Positions 1 through 10,595 of a stretch of 64,000 nt of DNA are shown in pieces. A program made the translations under genes and the position numbers. Source of the stretch: Mesocentrotus franciscanus (taxonomy: Eukaryota > Echinodermata > Echinoidea > Camarodonta > Strongylocentrotidae); contig CP137668.1 in the NCBI GenBank assembly GCA_037976565.1, positions 262,719-326,718 on the forward strand, written 5' to 3'. The notes below the pieces were generated by a model, which saw only the letters and a list, made by a program, of their open reading frames with translations, did no database searches and was not told the origin of the DNA. Each line of letters begins with the position of its first letter. The first letter of the stretch is position 1.

Positions 1-367
1 GTGATTGCCATATTTTTTACTCCGAGGTTCAAAATGGTCATTAGATATGTAATCTCAAATGAATAGGCTATTGTAAATCTCTCATTCTGGGAGAGAGCAC
101 TCTCTCCACTACAAGAATGTCATATTAGCCCTATGACTGCTCTATTTTAACAAATTATAACAATACCACTGTTCTTCTTGTTGTTTACTTGGTATGTTTA
201 AAATACATACAACATTTTATAATGGGGCCTCTTCTTTGACTGGAAGGCTCACAATGAACTTGCAATTAAAGCATGTAATGTACTTGAAAGTTCAATCTCA
301 GTATTCAATTTATTTCAAATATTCAAATGACTCTTAGGTCCCTCAATCAATGAGATAAATGTCACAC

Positions 368-524
368 CTTGAAACCTGATTTTAATGAGATCCAAAGGAT
401 GAAGAACCATAGTAGACAGAACACCTCCACTGATACCAGCTACCAGATGCTCGTATTTCAATTGAGAGAAGAGCGAAGATGCCTGCTTCTGGATGTTCTC
501 TGATGCTGCTGCTGCTGCTGCCAT
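368..524 (-). CDS. slc25a32: SLC25A32-type mitochondrial folate/FAD carrier, first coding exon (partial gene)
   Basis: Encodes the N-terminal 52 residues of a mitochondrial carrier family protein. Members have six membrane helices and sit in the inner membrane; SLC25A32 moves folate and FAD into the matrix. The ATG at 522-524 is followed by a poly-alanine run (A2-A7) made by a GCA/GCT repeat. Next comes [15 protein letters not shown], closely like the first helix of vertebrate SLC25A32, and then the carrier signature HPLDLIK at residues 42-48, which fits PX[D/E]XX[K/R]. The exon ends after IRFQ at a good donor (AAG then GTGTGA), leaving phase 1. The remaining exons must lie left of base 1. 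The frame is open upstream of the ATG, so an N-terminal extension from another exon is possible. Two acceptor-like sites, at about 565 and 586, suggest a spliced 5' UTR. Family assignment is firm; the exact orthologue rests on the first-helix resemblance. Confidence 0.85.
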
Positions 525-1880
525 GCTTACTATATGTCTCTTTTGACTGTAACCGTCTCCACACTGAGGATGATCATAAATAAGGCTGAATGAGATGAAA
601 ATTATGACCAAATATAAAGTGACAGTTATGTTATATATATATATATATATATATATACAACATATATCTGTTTAAAAGTGAGATGATAAAGCTAAATATA
701 TGTACTTGTATATGATATCACAAAGAGTAAAATACAGTGCTCTGTTCTATTCAACAGGAGGGTAAGCCTAGCGCCTATTGAATGGAATACTGCATCTTTT
801 GCTCAATTTAATAGCTTTTTATGTTTGTTTCCTCCATCTCTCTATCTTCTCTATCATTTCGTTCTCCCCCTCCCTCCCTCCCCCTCTCTCTCTCTCTCTC
901 TCTCTCTCTTTGACTACTGAAAACTTTTTTGTAGAGGCAGAACATCAGAATGCTCATGGAGTCATCGACAATGTTGACCAAAAAACAAACAAAATATCAG
1001 TCTTTAGTTTAACTTTATTTTGATTGGGAAGAATATGCTCCAGACAGCGTGCGCTCGTTCCACAGAATCCTGAGCATGGGTAACAGCTGGGACGTCATTT
1101 GCTTGCCTTGGCTTAGCCTTATTAGTTGGAGTTTGTTTAACTTGGTTTAAACTTTAAAATAGCTCACGCAGATATCAATATGTGGGGCAATGTAAATTTA
1201 ATTTCGTAAATATACGGGTAGGAAACATTTTAAACGGGATGATAACTCCAAATAACAAACGGACTTACCGTACTTAACCGGCGTTAGCAATCCAATTTTG
1301 CATATTTACAGGTCTCCATGTAATATCTCTTATTTGCTGAGTATCAGTTCTGTGGCCCTATGGCTATGTAGGTCTATACATCATTCAATCATAGACTAGA
1401 TCTACATGCACACATAGCTGCAACGCTATCCCGGCTGTGTAATAAAAGAGGCAACACTGTGCGCTGCACATAAACCCAACATTTTTCAGATCCTGCTGTA
1501 GGATACTGTCAAATGCCTTTATACATAATTACATGGGGTAACACTACTACCAAATAATGAAGTAATGGAACTTACAAGTTTCGTTGGTGAAAATTTCCAG
1601 GGTTTCCAGATATCTGAGCCTACTTTCTACCGGGAAATGATCTCGCAGTCAGCTACCATGCGCCATTTTCCAATTTAATGACGTATTTACAAAATGAAAG
1701 TACGGCCCTCTACGCCCGATTACAGCGCTTCCTCGCTTGGTGTTAGGGACGCGATCGGTTGTTATTAGCTTAGTCTCTGCGTACGAGCGTTTTCAGAGTT
1801 TAGTATTAAATATAATTATGTACATGACTCTGCAGCAGACGCGTACGCAGCGGGTGGGGGGGGGGGAGGATTTGGGGGTC
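525..1880. other. Upstream flank of slc25a32 with simple repeats
   Basis: No coding sequence is visible apart from the candidate untranslated exon listed separately. It contains a (TA)n tract at about 632-656 and a C/T tract at about 866-910, mainly (CT)n. The open frame across that tract is low complexity and not gene-like. A G-run lies near 1,855-1,866. Confidence 0.6.
1573..1690 (-). promoter_or_regulatory. Candidate promoter and non-coding first exon of slc25a32
   Basis: Read on the minus strand, a short GC-richer patch holds a TACGTCA half-CRE near 1,680, an AAAATGGCG YY1-type element at 1661-1669, and a perfect GTAAGT donor after base 1576. Unspliced upstream acceptors lie about 1 kb downstream, just before the slc25a32 ATG. 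YY1 elements often sit at the start sites of housekeeping genes, so this could be the transcription start and first untranslated exon. The base before the donor is T, not the preferred G. There is no transcript evidence, so this remains inference. Confidence 0.3.
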
Positions 1881-1884
1881 AATT

Positions 1885-2668
1885 TATGTATACTTATAAA
1901 AAATAATATGTTGCCATCTGTTTTTCATGAAATGTTTTTAAAAATAGCTCAGTCCATAATTACCAAACAAGACATTCGGACAATTTTCATTTACCTCTCT
2001 TGCGGACCATCTTAGCTCAAAAAACGTTTATATAATTTTATGAAGGTCCAAAGTTTTGGAATTCTTTAAGTAATGAAATAAAAAATGCTCCATCGATTAA
2101 TACTTTTAAGAAAAAATTGAAATTGTTTTTATTACAATCATATCAACCTCATTATATGTTGTTGTTTTTTTCTTTTTCTTTGAATCATTCTCTACTCGCT
2201 GACTCAAAATGTAATTTGATATATCATATTGTGCCTTCTCAAGCTTATTTCCTTTCTAACGCGCATCTCTCTTTCCTCATTTTCCTCTCAACCCCACATG
2301 CACCTCATCATTTTATATTATTTTATGTACCCCCGATCTCTCTCCTTTTGGGGGCATTATCTTCTCTTTGTATTGTATAACCGTATCCTCCCATGTTTGT
2401 CATGTAAAGTACTGTCTTGTCCCGTTCTCGTCTCTGTTGGCATCCCCATTTTCTTTATTTTGTAGTTCCTTTTGTAGTTAAGAATTTGTTAATTTAATTA
2501 ATCATTATTCTTAAGTATCATTTAGGGTGTCCACACTTGTACAAGCATTGCTTTTTAGTGGACCCCTCTGCCTTTCCAATATGTATTCTTAAATTGTTGT
2601 AAATTTTTAAATTGATTTTTGTATTGTTTCGTTGGAAACATAAATAAATTGAATTGAATTGAATTGAA
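1885..2668 (+). mobile_element. 5'-truncated, decayed non-LTR retrotransposon (LINE) 3' end
   Basis: The translation shows the C-terminal tail typical of LINE reverse-transcriptase ORFs. A stretch near 1,908-1,975 reads LPSVFHEMF and continues towards a tyrosine/asparagine-rich segment. It is followed near 2,042-2,140 by EGPKFWNSL, SNEIKNAPSINTFK and KKLKLFLL. These are the usual W-N-S-L and S-hydrophobic-x-x-F-K-x-x-L-K blocks before the end of such ORFs. The two parts lie in different frames with stops between them, so the copy is dead. The 3' end carries a poly-adenylation-like ATAAATAA and then a short (GAATT)n tail ending near 2,668, as expected for a non-LTR element inserted on the plus strand. 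The clade (CR1/L2-like or other) cannot be fixed from this fragment. Confidence 0.65.
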
Positions 2669-2689
2669 CCCCCCCTCAAATTTTTGTAT

Positions 2690-5270
2690 GTGTGTGTTTC
2701 AGACAACCCCCTCATTTGTTTTCAAGTGAAAAAAAAGTTTATTTTTTTTTTTTAATTAGTCGTTGAGAATTTTTCCTCAAAAACTGGACATTTATTTATA
2801 TTATTATTATTTGAGTAAGGAAATCCTTTGAAATTTAAAAACTTTTAGGATTTTGCACGCCTTGGGTTGAAAAATTGCATGTGTCATTCGTTTGGACTGC
2901 AGATCACTGTAAAGCTTGGGATTTGTTCAATAAGTTGTTTGAAATCTCGAAATGAAATATAAAAACTCAAAATAGTTCCTTAAAGAGGATGGCAACGGAT
3001 ATCGGTACGTGCACTGTTGAGCAAATGTACACTCTTCAAATTGAGAATAATAAAATAAGCGATACCTTCAGCATGTATAAAGAATGGTTACGCGAGAGAA
3101 AATGTCTGTACTGGTTTCATGAAACAATTAGTCGGTGGGATATATCATTTTCACCGTTGTCACGTTTTCAAGCGATAACTGAAATGGGTCTATGGGATTT
3201 CTTCTCGCAACGTTTTCAGCGATAACTGAAATAAGCAACAATTTCATAGTACCGTTGCGTTCGCTGGTGCCTTCATCTACGTGGAAAGCTAATACGAAAG
3301 CTGTGATTGTTTACGCGCGCTCAATCTATGTATTTGGTTAATCTACTTTTCGTTCACGAAAAGTATGTGAAAATATACAGTTGTGAACATTAGTGAAATT
3401 ACAAATATATTTTGATTTTCTGGGACAGGAAAAGATTTTGTTACATCTGTAGTGACCATATTCGACCCTTGATATTTGTGTTGATCATCTATATTAAATC
3501 GTTGATATTATCAAGTTAAAAGTACGACCCACGCCCTGGGAGTTCTAAATATCAGCTGATCAGTTTCCTCTTAACTTCTTTATTAAGCAGAGTCTCGTAC
3601 TGTATTGCAAATTTGGTAGTTCTATATTTCCTAGGTGCTGAATTTACGTGAACAATGAAGTAATATGATTAATGATGAGAAACACGTCAACAAATAGGGC
3701 AAAAGTTTAAAATGAAAGGCACATAAAACAATTTAAGTTTCTCTATTTGTCTTCCTTTTTAATTTAATCATGGTTTCAAGATAACATGAACAAATAGTCG
3801 TATACCAATTAATATCTATCAAAAATTCATAATTTTCCAAAGTTATGCCATAATTATTATTGAGACATATTTTTGACAGCTCAAAATGATAAATTTAAAA
3901 AATAGTGACTAGACATATTTTAGCTTGACACGATGTAGTATTTAAAAGTATAAGAACATTTCCATTTGAGTAACTGGATGGAATCATTAACTGAAATGTA
4001 AGATTCTATGAATGCTGTATTTATACGATACGGCCGGACTAAAATTAAGAAACCAAATTACATTCCAAAAGTAGCCCTCGTCATGAAAAGAACCCCATGA
4101 AAAACCTCAAGGGGCTTTTTTGTAAATTAAACAAAGAGCCCCTTGGAAGAAAAAAATTGATGGTTGATTGTCACAAAAGTAACTACACTCTAAACAATTG
4201 CTCATAGTTTTATAATGTAGAATCATTTCAAGAATTCGTCTTGCAAAACTATTTCTATGGTAGTTAGGAAAACAACGTGTAACAATAAGAGGTTATCATT
4301 GATCCATGCATGGTTGAATAAGCATACATTAATGAATTTTTATTTTCATATTTACAAAATTCACAATAGTTATATTATCATTGCAGTTTACCGAGTATTA
4401 AACAATTTCAAAATGCACTGTTTTACAATTGCAAATAATGCATTTAACCACATGTGCCATTTACCAATAAATATGGATGGAATATCAAAAACATTGTTTC
4501 ATAATCAATGCATTCAGTCATGTGCTGTTTCACAACAATGTACAGGCACGCACAGTATCTTGTGACTTTTCAATTGGGCCATTTTGTCTTTAATCTGTGC
4601 TCATATTCAGCCATACAGTGATGTTGGATATCTCTGATTTTCACACAAAATGTACCTAACGACTCAACCAATATTGTGAGGTGACATTGTGATACATTTT
4701 AAGGGTTTCGAAATATGAGCAATTCAGATCTGGCTCATTTAAATAATTTTTTAAAGGCAAATTTCAATTTAAAAAAAACATGAAAATACAAAACAAATAT
4801 CTGATATATTTTGTTCACTATTTATGTCTATTTTACTCCTTTTTGTTGGGGGTGGGGTAAATGCGCTACTTTTACTAGTATGGACGGCATCAAAACAACT
4901 AAAAATAAGACTGGATTTATTATTGTACATGGGTGGTATTCCGATAGCGCGAACTAAGTTAAGCTCGGCTTAACTAATTCACATTTTATGGAGTGCCTGT
5001 TGCCAACTCATTTTCCCTGTACAGATTATTTTAATCCTGCAATGAAAAGTGTCAAAAATTAATTTTGCAATGAAATGGAAAGAAAAGATAATATGAGTAT
5101 GAACTGAATTTCAATAAAGTCTTTGGTAGATTATTTTTGTCATGAATATTGAAGGAGGAAGATGAAACCTAGCATTCCATAGAAGTGTGAACTAAAATTC
5201 TTGTTTAGTCTGGACTTAGTCAGCTTAACTTAAGAGAATACCACCCCATGTCTTATTAGGTGCGCACGAT
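2690..5270. other. Intergenic DNA without recognisable genes
   Basis: AT-rich sequence. Near 3,116-3,165 there is a fragment of the element seen complete at 8,266-8,420 (shared TTTCATGAAACAATTAGTCG). No other coding, RNA or repeat structure can be supported by eye. Confidence 0.5.
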
Positions 5271-5271
5271 C

Positions 5272-5578
5272 TGGAAACGTCATAGTGTGGTGGTTCTGAC
5301 TCACGTCTTTCAATCATAAGGTCGTGAGTTCGAATCCCACTCCAGGACGTTGATTTCCCTCAAGAAATTCATCCACATTTGTGATGCACTCCACCCAGGT
5401 GAAGTAAATGGGGACCTAGCTGGTAGGAATTTATTCCTTGAAATTAACGCAGAGCGCGTGACAGCTGCTCTGAAAAAGCCATGCAGGGTAATGATGCTGG
5501 ATTATTGCAGAGCGCTTAGAGCCTTCCAACAAAGTAAGTGTTAGGCGCTATATAAGCACATATCATGATTATAATTCT
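5272..5578 (+). mobile_element. tRNA-derived SINE-like element
   Basis: The head resembles a tRNA-type RNA polymerase III promoter: an A-box-like TAGTGTGGTGG at 5283-5293 and a B-box GAGTTCGAATCCC at 5326-5338. The body includes CTCCACCCAGGTGAAGTAAATGG split across 5390-5412, and the tail reads AGCGC, GCGCTATATAAG and then AT-rich sequence. The same tail motifs occur on the minus strand at 59.8-60.0 kb and 55.6 kb, marking this as a family. It is not a functional tRNA because the acceptor stem does not close. Confidence 0.65.
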
Positions 5579-6739
5579 GTATAGGATAGCATTCACCAAC
5601 TTCTTTTGTTTTGTTTTACCACTTCCACCATTCAACATGTCAACTATCAAGTACGTCCTTTCAACACCTTATATCGCTCACACAACGCGCGCGAAAGGCC
5701 GCGAAAGGCGGTCCTTTCGCGAGTGAAAGACTAAAGACATTTAATAAGTAACATATTTATATCAACTATAAATGCGAGCGAGCATGGCGAGCATGCATTG
5801 GTGGAAATGAAAGAAACAGTTGCTTTGCCTCCATATATAAGTCACTTTAAATTAGGGGCGCATGTTATAGAGAAAGGAAAAGGGGACACGTATCAGAAGG
5901 ATTTTTTTTTACTTCTTACAAGGAAAAGGGCACTTTTCCTACGTAAAGGACACTTTTCCTATGATAAAGAGGTACTTTGGGACACTTGAAAAGATGGGGA
6001 GCACAGTGCCCCATCTTCTGTCCCAGGTGCTGATCCAGCCGGCGGCAAAGGTGGGGGCCAGAGGGGCCCATTTCGTGAAAAACAAATATGTAGCGGCCAG
6101 CCAGCCGATGAAAAGAGGGGGTGGTGAGTTAAGGAGCACTTTTTGTTGTTGCCCAATTCGGGAGAAAATATTTAGCGGCAAATCAGCCAGCCGGTTAATA
6201 AGCGAGGGGGTAGGAGCACTTTTTTGCTCAACGGGGGGATAGTGAATACTATTTAACTCAACACCCAGGCCCCCTCTTGAACCCCCAAAAAAAAAAAAAA
6301 AAAAATCCAGGGAGGGGCCCGTCTGATTTTTAAACAAAAAGGGTGTTTTTACCTCTGGTGTTTTTTTTTTAACAGGAGGCAGCCCGGCCCCTCCCCTGGA
6401 ACACCCACTGCCCTGTACCCTGCTCCTTCGGGAGCGCTGCCTCTTTAAGCCGATTATTAACGCTAGATGCATACTTTGGGTCTAACTTGTTCTTCTTTTT
6501 ATTTATTTTTCTTCTTTTTTGCAGGTTTTTTGTTTGTCCACTCTCCACAGCCCTGCAATTATACTATAGTGTCGATATTTAATAGGGTAATATCAATCTC
6601 CATCCTATTATGACAGGCCATATTATTTAAATGACGTGCCAATATTAACATCTGAAACTAAATCGGCGATAAGCAATAACTGAAAATGTCTGCGAGATAC
6701 GACTAGCTACCCGTCAGATATTGCGCAAGTGCTTAAGAA

Positions 6740-6769
6740 TGACGTCACTATGACGTCACGATGACGTCA
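6740..6769. promoter_or_regulatory. Three perfect CRE palindromes at 11-bp spacing
   Basis: TGACGTCA occurs at 6740-6747, 6751-6758 and 6762-6769. This is the full consensus for CREB/ATF dimers, repeated once per helical turn so that all three face the same side of the DNA. A GCGCAAG C/EBP-like motif precedes them near 6,723. An ATG with a good splice donor lies 56-98 bp downstream, so this may be a promoter. Confidence 0.55.
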
Positions 6770-6824
6770 CTATGGTGTCCGCCGTACGCAGTTTTCGTGT
6801 CATCGCTATCACGAGAAGGGAACC

Positions 6825-7701
6825 ATGCAGCCGTCTCTGTCAAAGGAAGAGAAAAGGGGCTTGAAAAGTGAGTTTACGAAATTTCTTTTTTATTCTAAAA
6901 TTAAAATTAGATAACTTAATGTTATCAAATGTAAGACAGATATAACATAATCTATGATATGTAGTATTAGTCGAGTATTTTACCGGTATAAAAGTGCAAT
7001 AGTGATTCCCCCTGACTCTTAGATGTATACAGTGCTAGAGGTCCATACGCATTAGCATGGACTCTCTAGTTTTGCTGGAGTGTCTACATGTAGAAGAAAA
7101 TGTAATACCAGTAGTTCGTCACATATGGGGCGGTAACGTGACTCGCTAGTCTAGATATCAGCCGAGCTCAGAGAGTATAATCTTTGTCTCGATCTATCTA
7201 TAGACTATACACCTCGATTTTTTTGTAGACGTAACAGTTATGCCTACAGACTTAATTACTAAATCTTACAGGCAGGGTCTTGCTTAGATATCCTTTTTTT
7301 TCCGCCATCCATTGACGGACAAGCGGGGGACAAGCATGATGTTTAAATGACATTCTATAGTTACATCATCCTATAGTTTACAGCATGTAGGTTTAAGATT
7401 TCTGTAAACTATAGGAGCATTATTTTTACTTAATTGCACGTCACTATTTTATTGAATATAGAAATGTTTACACCTTTCTGTTGTTGTCTGCACCATTATC
7501 TGCTGCGACAACCGTAGTCCCCATCCCCATGGAAAAGCTGCTTCAGGGATTACCTCATCAACGGTTTTCAGAATCATAGAAACAGGAAAATCAAGTCATC
7601 GCGATTTTACCTGCTGTATCATTACAACTCCAACTATCAATCTATATAAGGACAGCTATCCACCAAATCCCAGAACCAGACACCAGTATAATGACACCTG
7701 A
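6825..7701 (+). CDS. Speculative two-exon small reading frame inside the foldback element
   Basis: A 43-nt first exon (6825-6867) starts MQPSLSKEEKRGLK and stops at a GTGAGT donor in phase 1. A matching acceptor (GCTTCAG at 7540-7546) opens a frame at 7547 that stays open to a TGA at 7699-7701, giving 65 residues in total. It lies downstream of three CREs. No family is recognised, there is no domain, and a 155-nt open frame can arise by chance. It could instead be a captured gene fragment carried by the repeat. Listed only because promoter, start, donor, phase and acceptor are all consistent. Confidence 0.2.
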
Positions 7702-8265
7702 ATGCAGAACGAGGCGGCCCTCCGGGAGGGGCACGTGCCCCCACTTTTTCAATTACCCCAAAAGTGCCCCTTTTTACATAGGAAAAGTGCCCCTTTAACG
7801 TTGTAAGTGCCTCTTTTCAGGTACGAGAAGTGCCCCTTTTCACTTTTGATAAGTGCCCCCTTCACCTCTGATAATTGCCCTATTCAAATATGAGAGGTGC
7901 CCTATTACTTTGATAAGTGCCCCTTTTCCTTTGTAAGAAGTACCCCTTCCCCTTTTAATAATTACCCCTTTTAAACTCGGATAAGTCCCCCCTCCCTTCA
8001 CCTCTGATAATTGCCCTATTCAAATATGTGCCCCTTTTCCTTTCTAATAAGTGCCCTTTTTACTAATTATAATTGCCCCATTTTAAAAAAGAGCCCCTTC
8101 CCTTTCTCATAAATGCCCCTTTTCATCTCTGGTAAATGACCCTTTTCAGGTACGAGAAGTTACTTCTTATCACTTCAGATAACTGCCCCCTTCACCTCCG
8201 ATAATTGCCCCTATTCAAATCTGAGAGATACGCGTTTTACTTTGACAAGTGCCCCTTCCCCTCCT

Positions 8266-8420
8266 GGGGCGTTTCATGAAACAATTAGTCGGTGGTTTTC
8301 ACCAACTAATATCATTTTCACCGACAATTTTATTGCCACCGACTATTTTCCAGGCCTCTGATTGGTCAAATTTAGTCAGCACTGACAGTTGTCGGTGGAC
8401 AAATGTTGATGAAATGCCCC
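8266..8420. mobile_element. 155-bp inverted-repeat element (MITE-like) nested in the minisatellite
   Basis: Ends are GGGGCGTTTCAT on the left and ATGAAATGCCCC on the right, an 11/12 inverted match, with a possible CCT duplication on each side. The interior repeats GTCGGTGG and its complement. It interrupts the AAGTGCCCC array, and a truncated relative lies at about 3,116-3,165. Confidence 0.55.
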
Positions 8421-9229
8421 CCTGATAAGTGCTCTTTTCATCTCTGATGAGTGTCCCTTTTCACCTCTAATAACTCCCCCTTTTATTTTGACACGTGCTC
8501 CTTTTCCTTTCTAATAAATGCTCTTTTTCCTTCTTATAAGTGCCCCTTCCCCTTCTCATGATTACCCCCTTATCACCTCTGATAAGTGCCCCGTTATTTT
8601 AACATGTGCCTCATTTTTCTTTTTAATAAGAGCCACTTCCCCTTCTCATAAAAGCCCCTTTCACATAAATGCCCCTATTAAAATCTGTTCGGTGCCCCTT
8701 TACTTTTAACTAATGCACATTTTCCTTTATTAAGTGCCCCCTTTTCATTCTCATAAGTACCCCTTTTCATATCTGTCAGTGTCCCTTTTTAGGTGCGATA
8801 CATGCCCCTTTTCACCTCTGATAATTATCCCTTTTAATAATGATACGTGCCTCTTTTCTTTTCTGATAAGGGACCTATCCCCGTTTCATAAATGCCCCCT
8901 TTTCACATCTTATAAATGCCCCTATCAAAATCTGATGGGTGCCCCTTTTCCGTCGACAAATACCCATTTCCCATTCTCATAGTCTCTTTTTGTAGGTGTA
9001 AGAAGTGACCGATTTTCACCTCTGATAATTAACCTTTGTACTTTGACACGTGCTCCTTTTCTTTTCTAATAAGTGCCTTATCCCTTTCGATAAGTGTCCC
9101 CTTTTCCTCTCATCATTAAACGCGCCCCTAATTTCAAGAGAGCAATTTCCGCCAAAGCTCGCTCGCTACGCTTGCTCGCATTTATAGATGATATAATTAT
9201 GTGACTTATCAAATGTCTTTTCAGTCTTC

Positions 9230-10559
9230 CATTATGAGAATGTGCTTATAACCCATCAGGATTGGGTTTTTCCTCTTTATAAGATGTAATTTTTCGCACT
9301 GAGACCTCACAAATCTTTAATAAATTTCCTCGATCGCTTCGCTCACTCGCAAATGAATTTTCAGGCCATCACACCCAACTGCAAAATATGATGCTTAATT
9401 AAGCAATATCTTGTATGGTGTATAAAGAGAAACAAAATAATATTGAAATCATCCCTGATAATGTAATCACAATGTAGGGGTATATACCAATGTCTAAAAA
9501 ATTGTATTTTTCGCTTTGAGATTTCCCTTTGTAGGTGCCCTTTTTTGTTGGTGCCCCCAAGTTGAAAAGCGATCCGCTGCCCCTGCCCTCATGCCTATAC
9601 AAATTACAATCCTCCACTTCATCCTTCAAATCCATTCAATACGTGCTTCTGGTTTCCAAGACTAAGCCCATGCTAACACTCTTCTTGTATGTCATGTACC
9701 CCCATAACAGGCAGTCTTGTGCTGTTAATCTCCGACACCCAATGAAGAAGAAGGAGAGAAGATCGAGGAGCAGGAGAAGAAGAAAAAGAAGAAGACAAGA
9801 AGAAAAAGAAGAAAAAATAGAAGAAGAAAAGAAGAAGAAGAAAAAGAAGAGGAGGAAGAAGAAGAATTAGAAGAAGAGAGGTTACTTTTGTATAGCGGTT
9901 ATATATATTTTTTTTAATGAAACGACTTTTATCATAATACCATATTCATGCTCTTGCAATTGAGGCTAAAGAATTATAGAGCATTCCGGGGAAATAAAAA
10001 ATACCCCTCCTCATTACCTTAAGTGCCCTTTCTCGAGAAAAAGAAGAAGCTACGCCTACTTTACCTAACATGCCTAATGTGTTATAAGTTTACTAGTATG
10101 CGTGGATATATTTTCCATATTTTATGATAAACAGGTGCCATGTCTTAAATCAATAGGCCGCTAGGCCTGCTTATGTATTTATGCCATTACTTCATTTGTG
10201 ACATTACTATTAGGTCAGTTTCCCCAGCCTCAAGATGCCCATATAATTAATCCCGAAGGACTCTCCTTTAGTATGCATATAGCGAACCAAAAGAGGGAGT
10301 TCACTTTTGGTGGTGTAAATCAATCAGTCTCCCGGGGGATTTGTTTTTTATTGACCCGACTACCATGAACCAATGATCATTAAAAATTTAAACAATCAAC
10401 TAATATCAAAGAGGTAGCATGAGACCAGCCATTGAGATTGAGCTGCTGACAGAGGGGGTCTTACATGTCGATGGGTTATAAGGGGTGGGATTAGGTCTTA
10501 TCGTATTTATTCACCTTCAATTTCCTTCTTCTCTTCCTCTCTCCATCTCTCTCTCTCTT

Positions 10560-10595
<36 letters not shown>

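Larger units (their letters stand above)
5725..9229. mobile_element. Foldback-like element: inverted outer arms enclosing inverted minisatellite arrays
   Basis: The sequence at 5,725-5,910 (AAAGACATTT, CTATAAATGCGAGC, AATTAGGGGCGC, GGAAAAGGGGACAC in order) recurs as its reverse complement at about 9,085-9,229. Inside each arm is a degenerate minisatellite built on AAGTGCCCCTTTT and CTCTGATAATTGCCCC (unit about 28-30 bp). The array is long on the right (7,735-9,110) and short and inverted on the left (5,870-6,000). The 6,000-7,730 middle is unique-looking. This architecture recalls foldback transposons such as the sea urchin TU family; that identification is inference. No transposase is visible, so any movement would need proteins supplied in trans. 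Confidence 0.55.

Noticed and set aside
5939..6472. 177-codon minus-strand frame
   Set aside because: It crosses the foldback element and a poly-T/poly-A tract; composition is repeat-derived.
9535..9870. Basic-tailed 111-codon frame
   Set aside because: The second half is an AAG/AGG repeat and the first half resembles nothing known.
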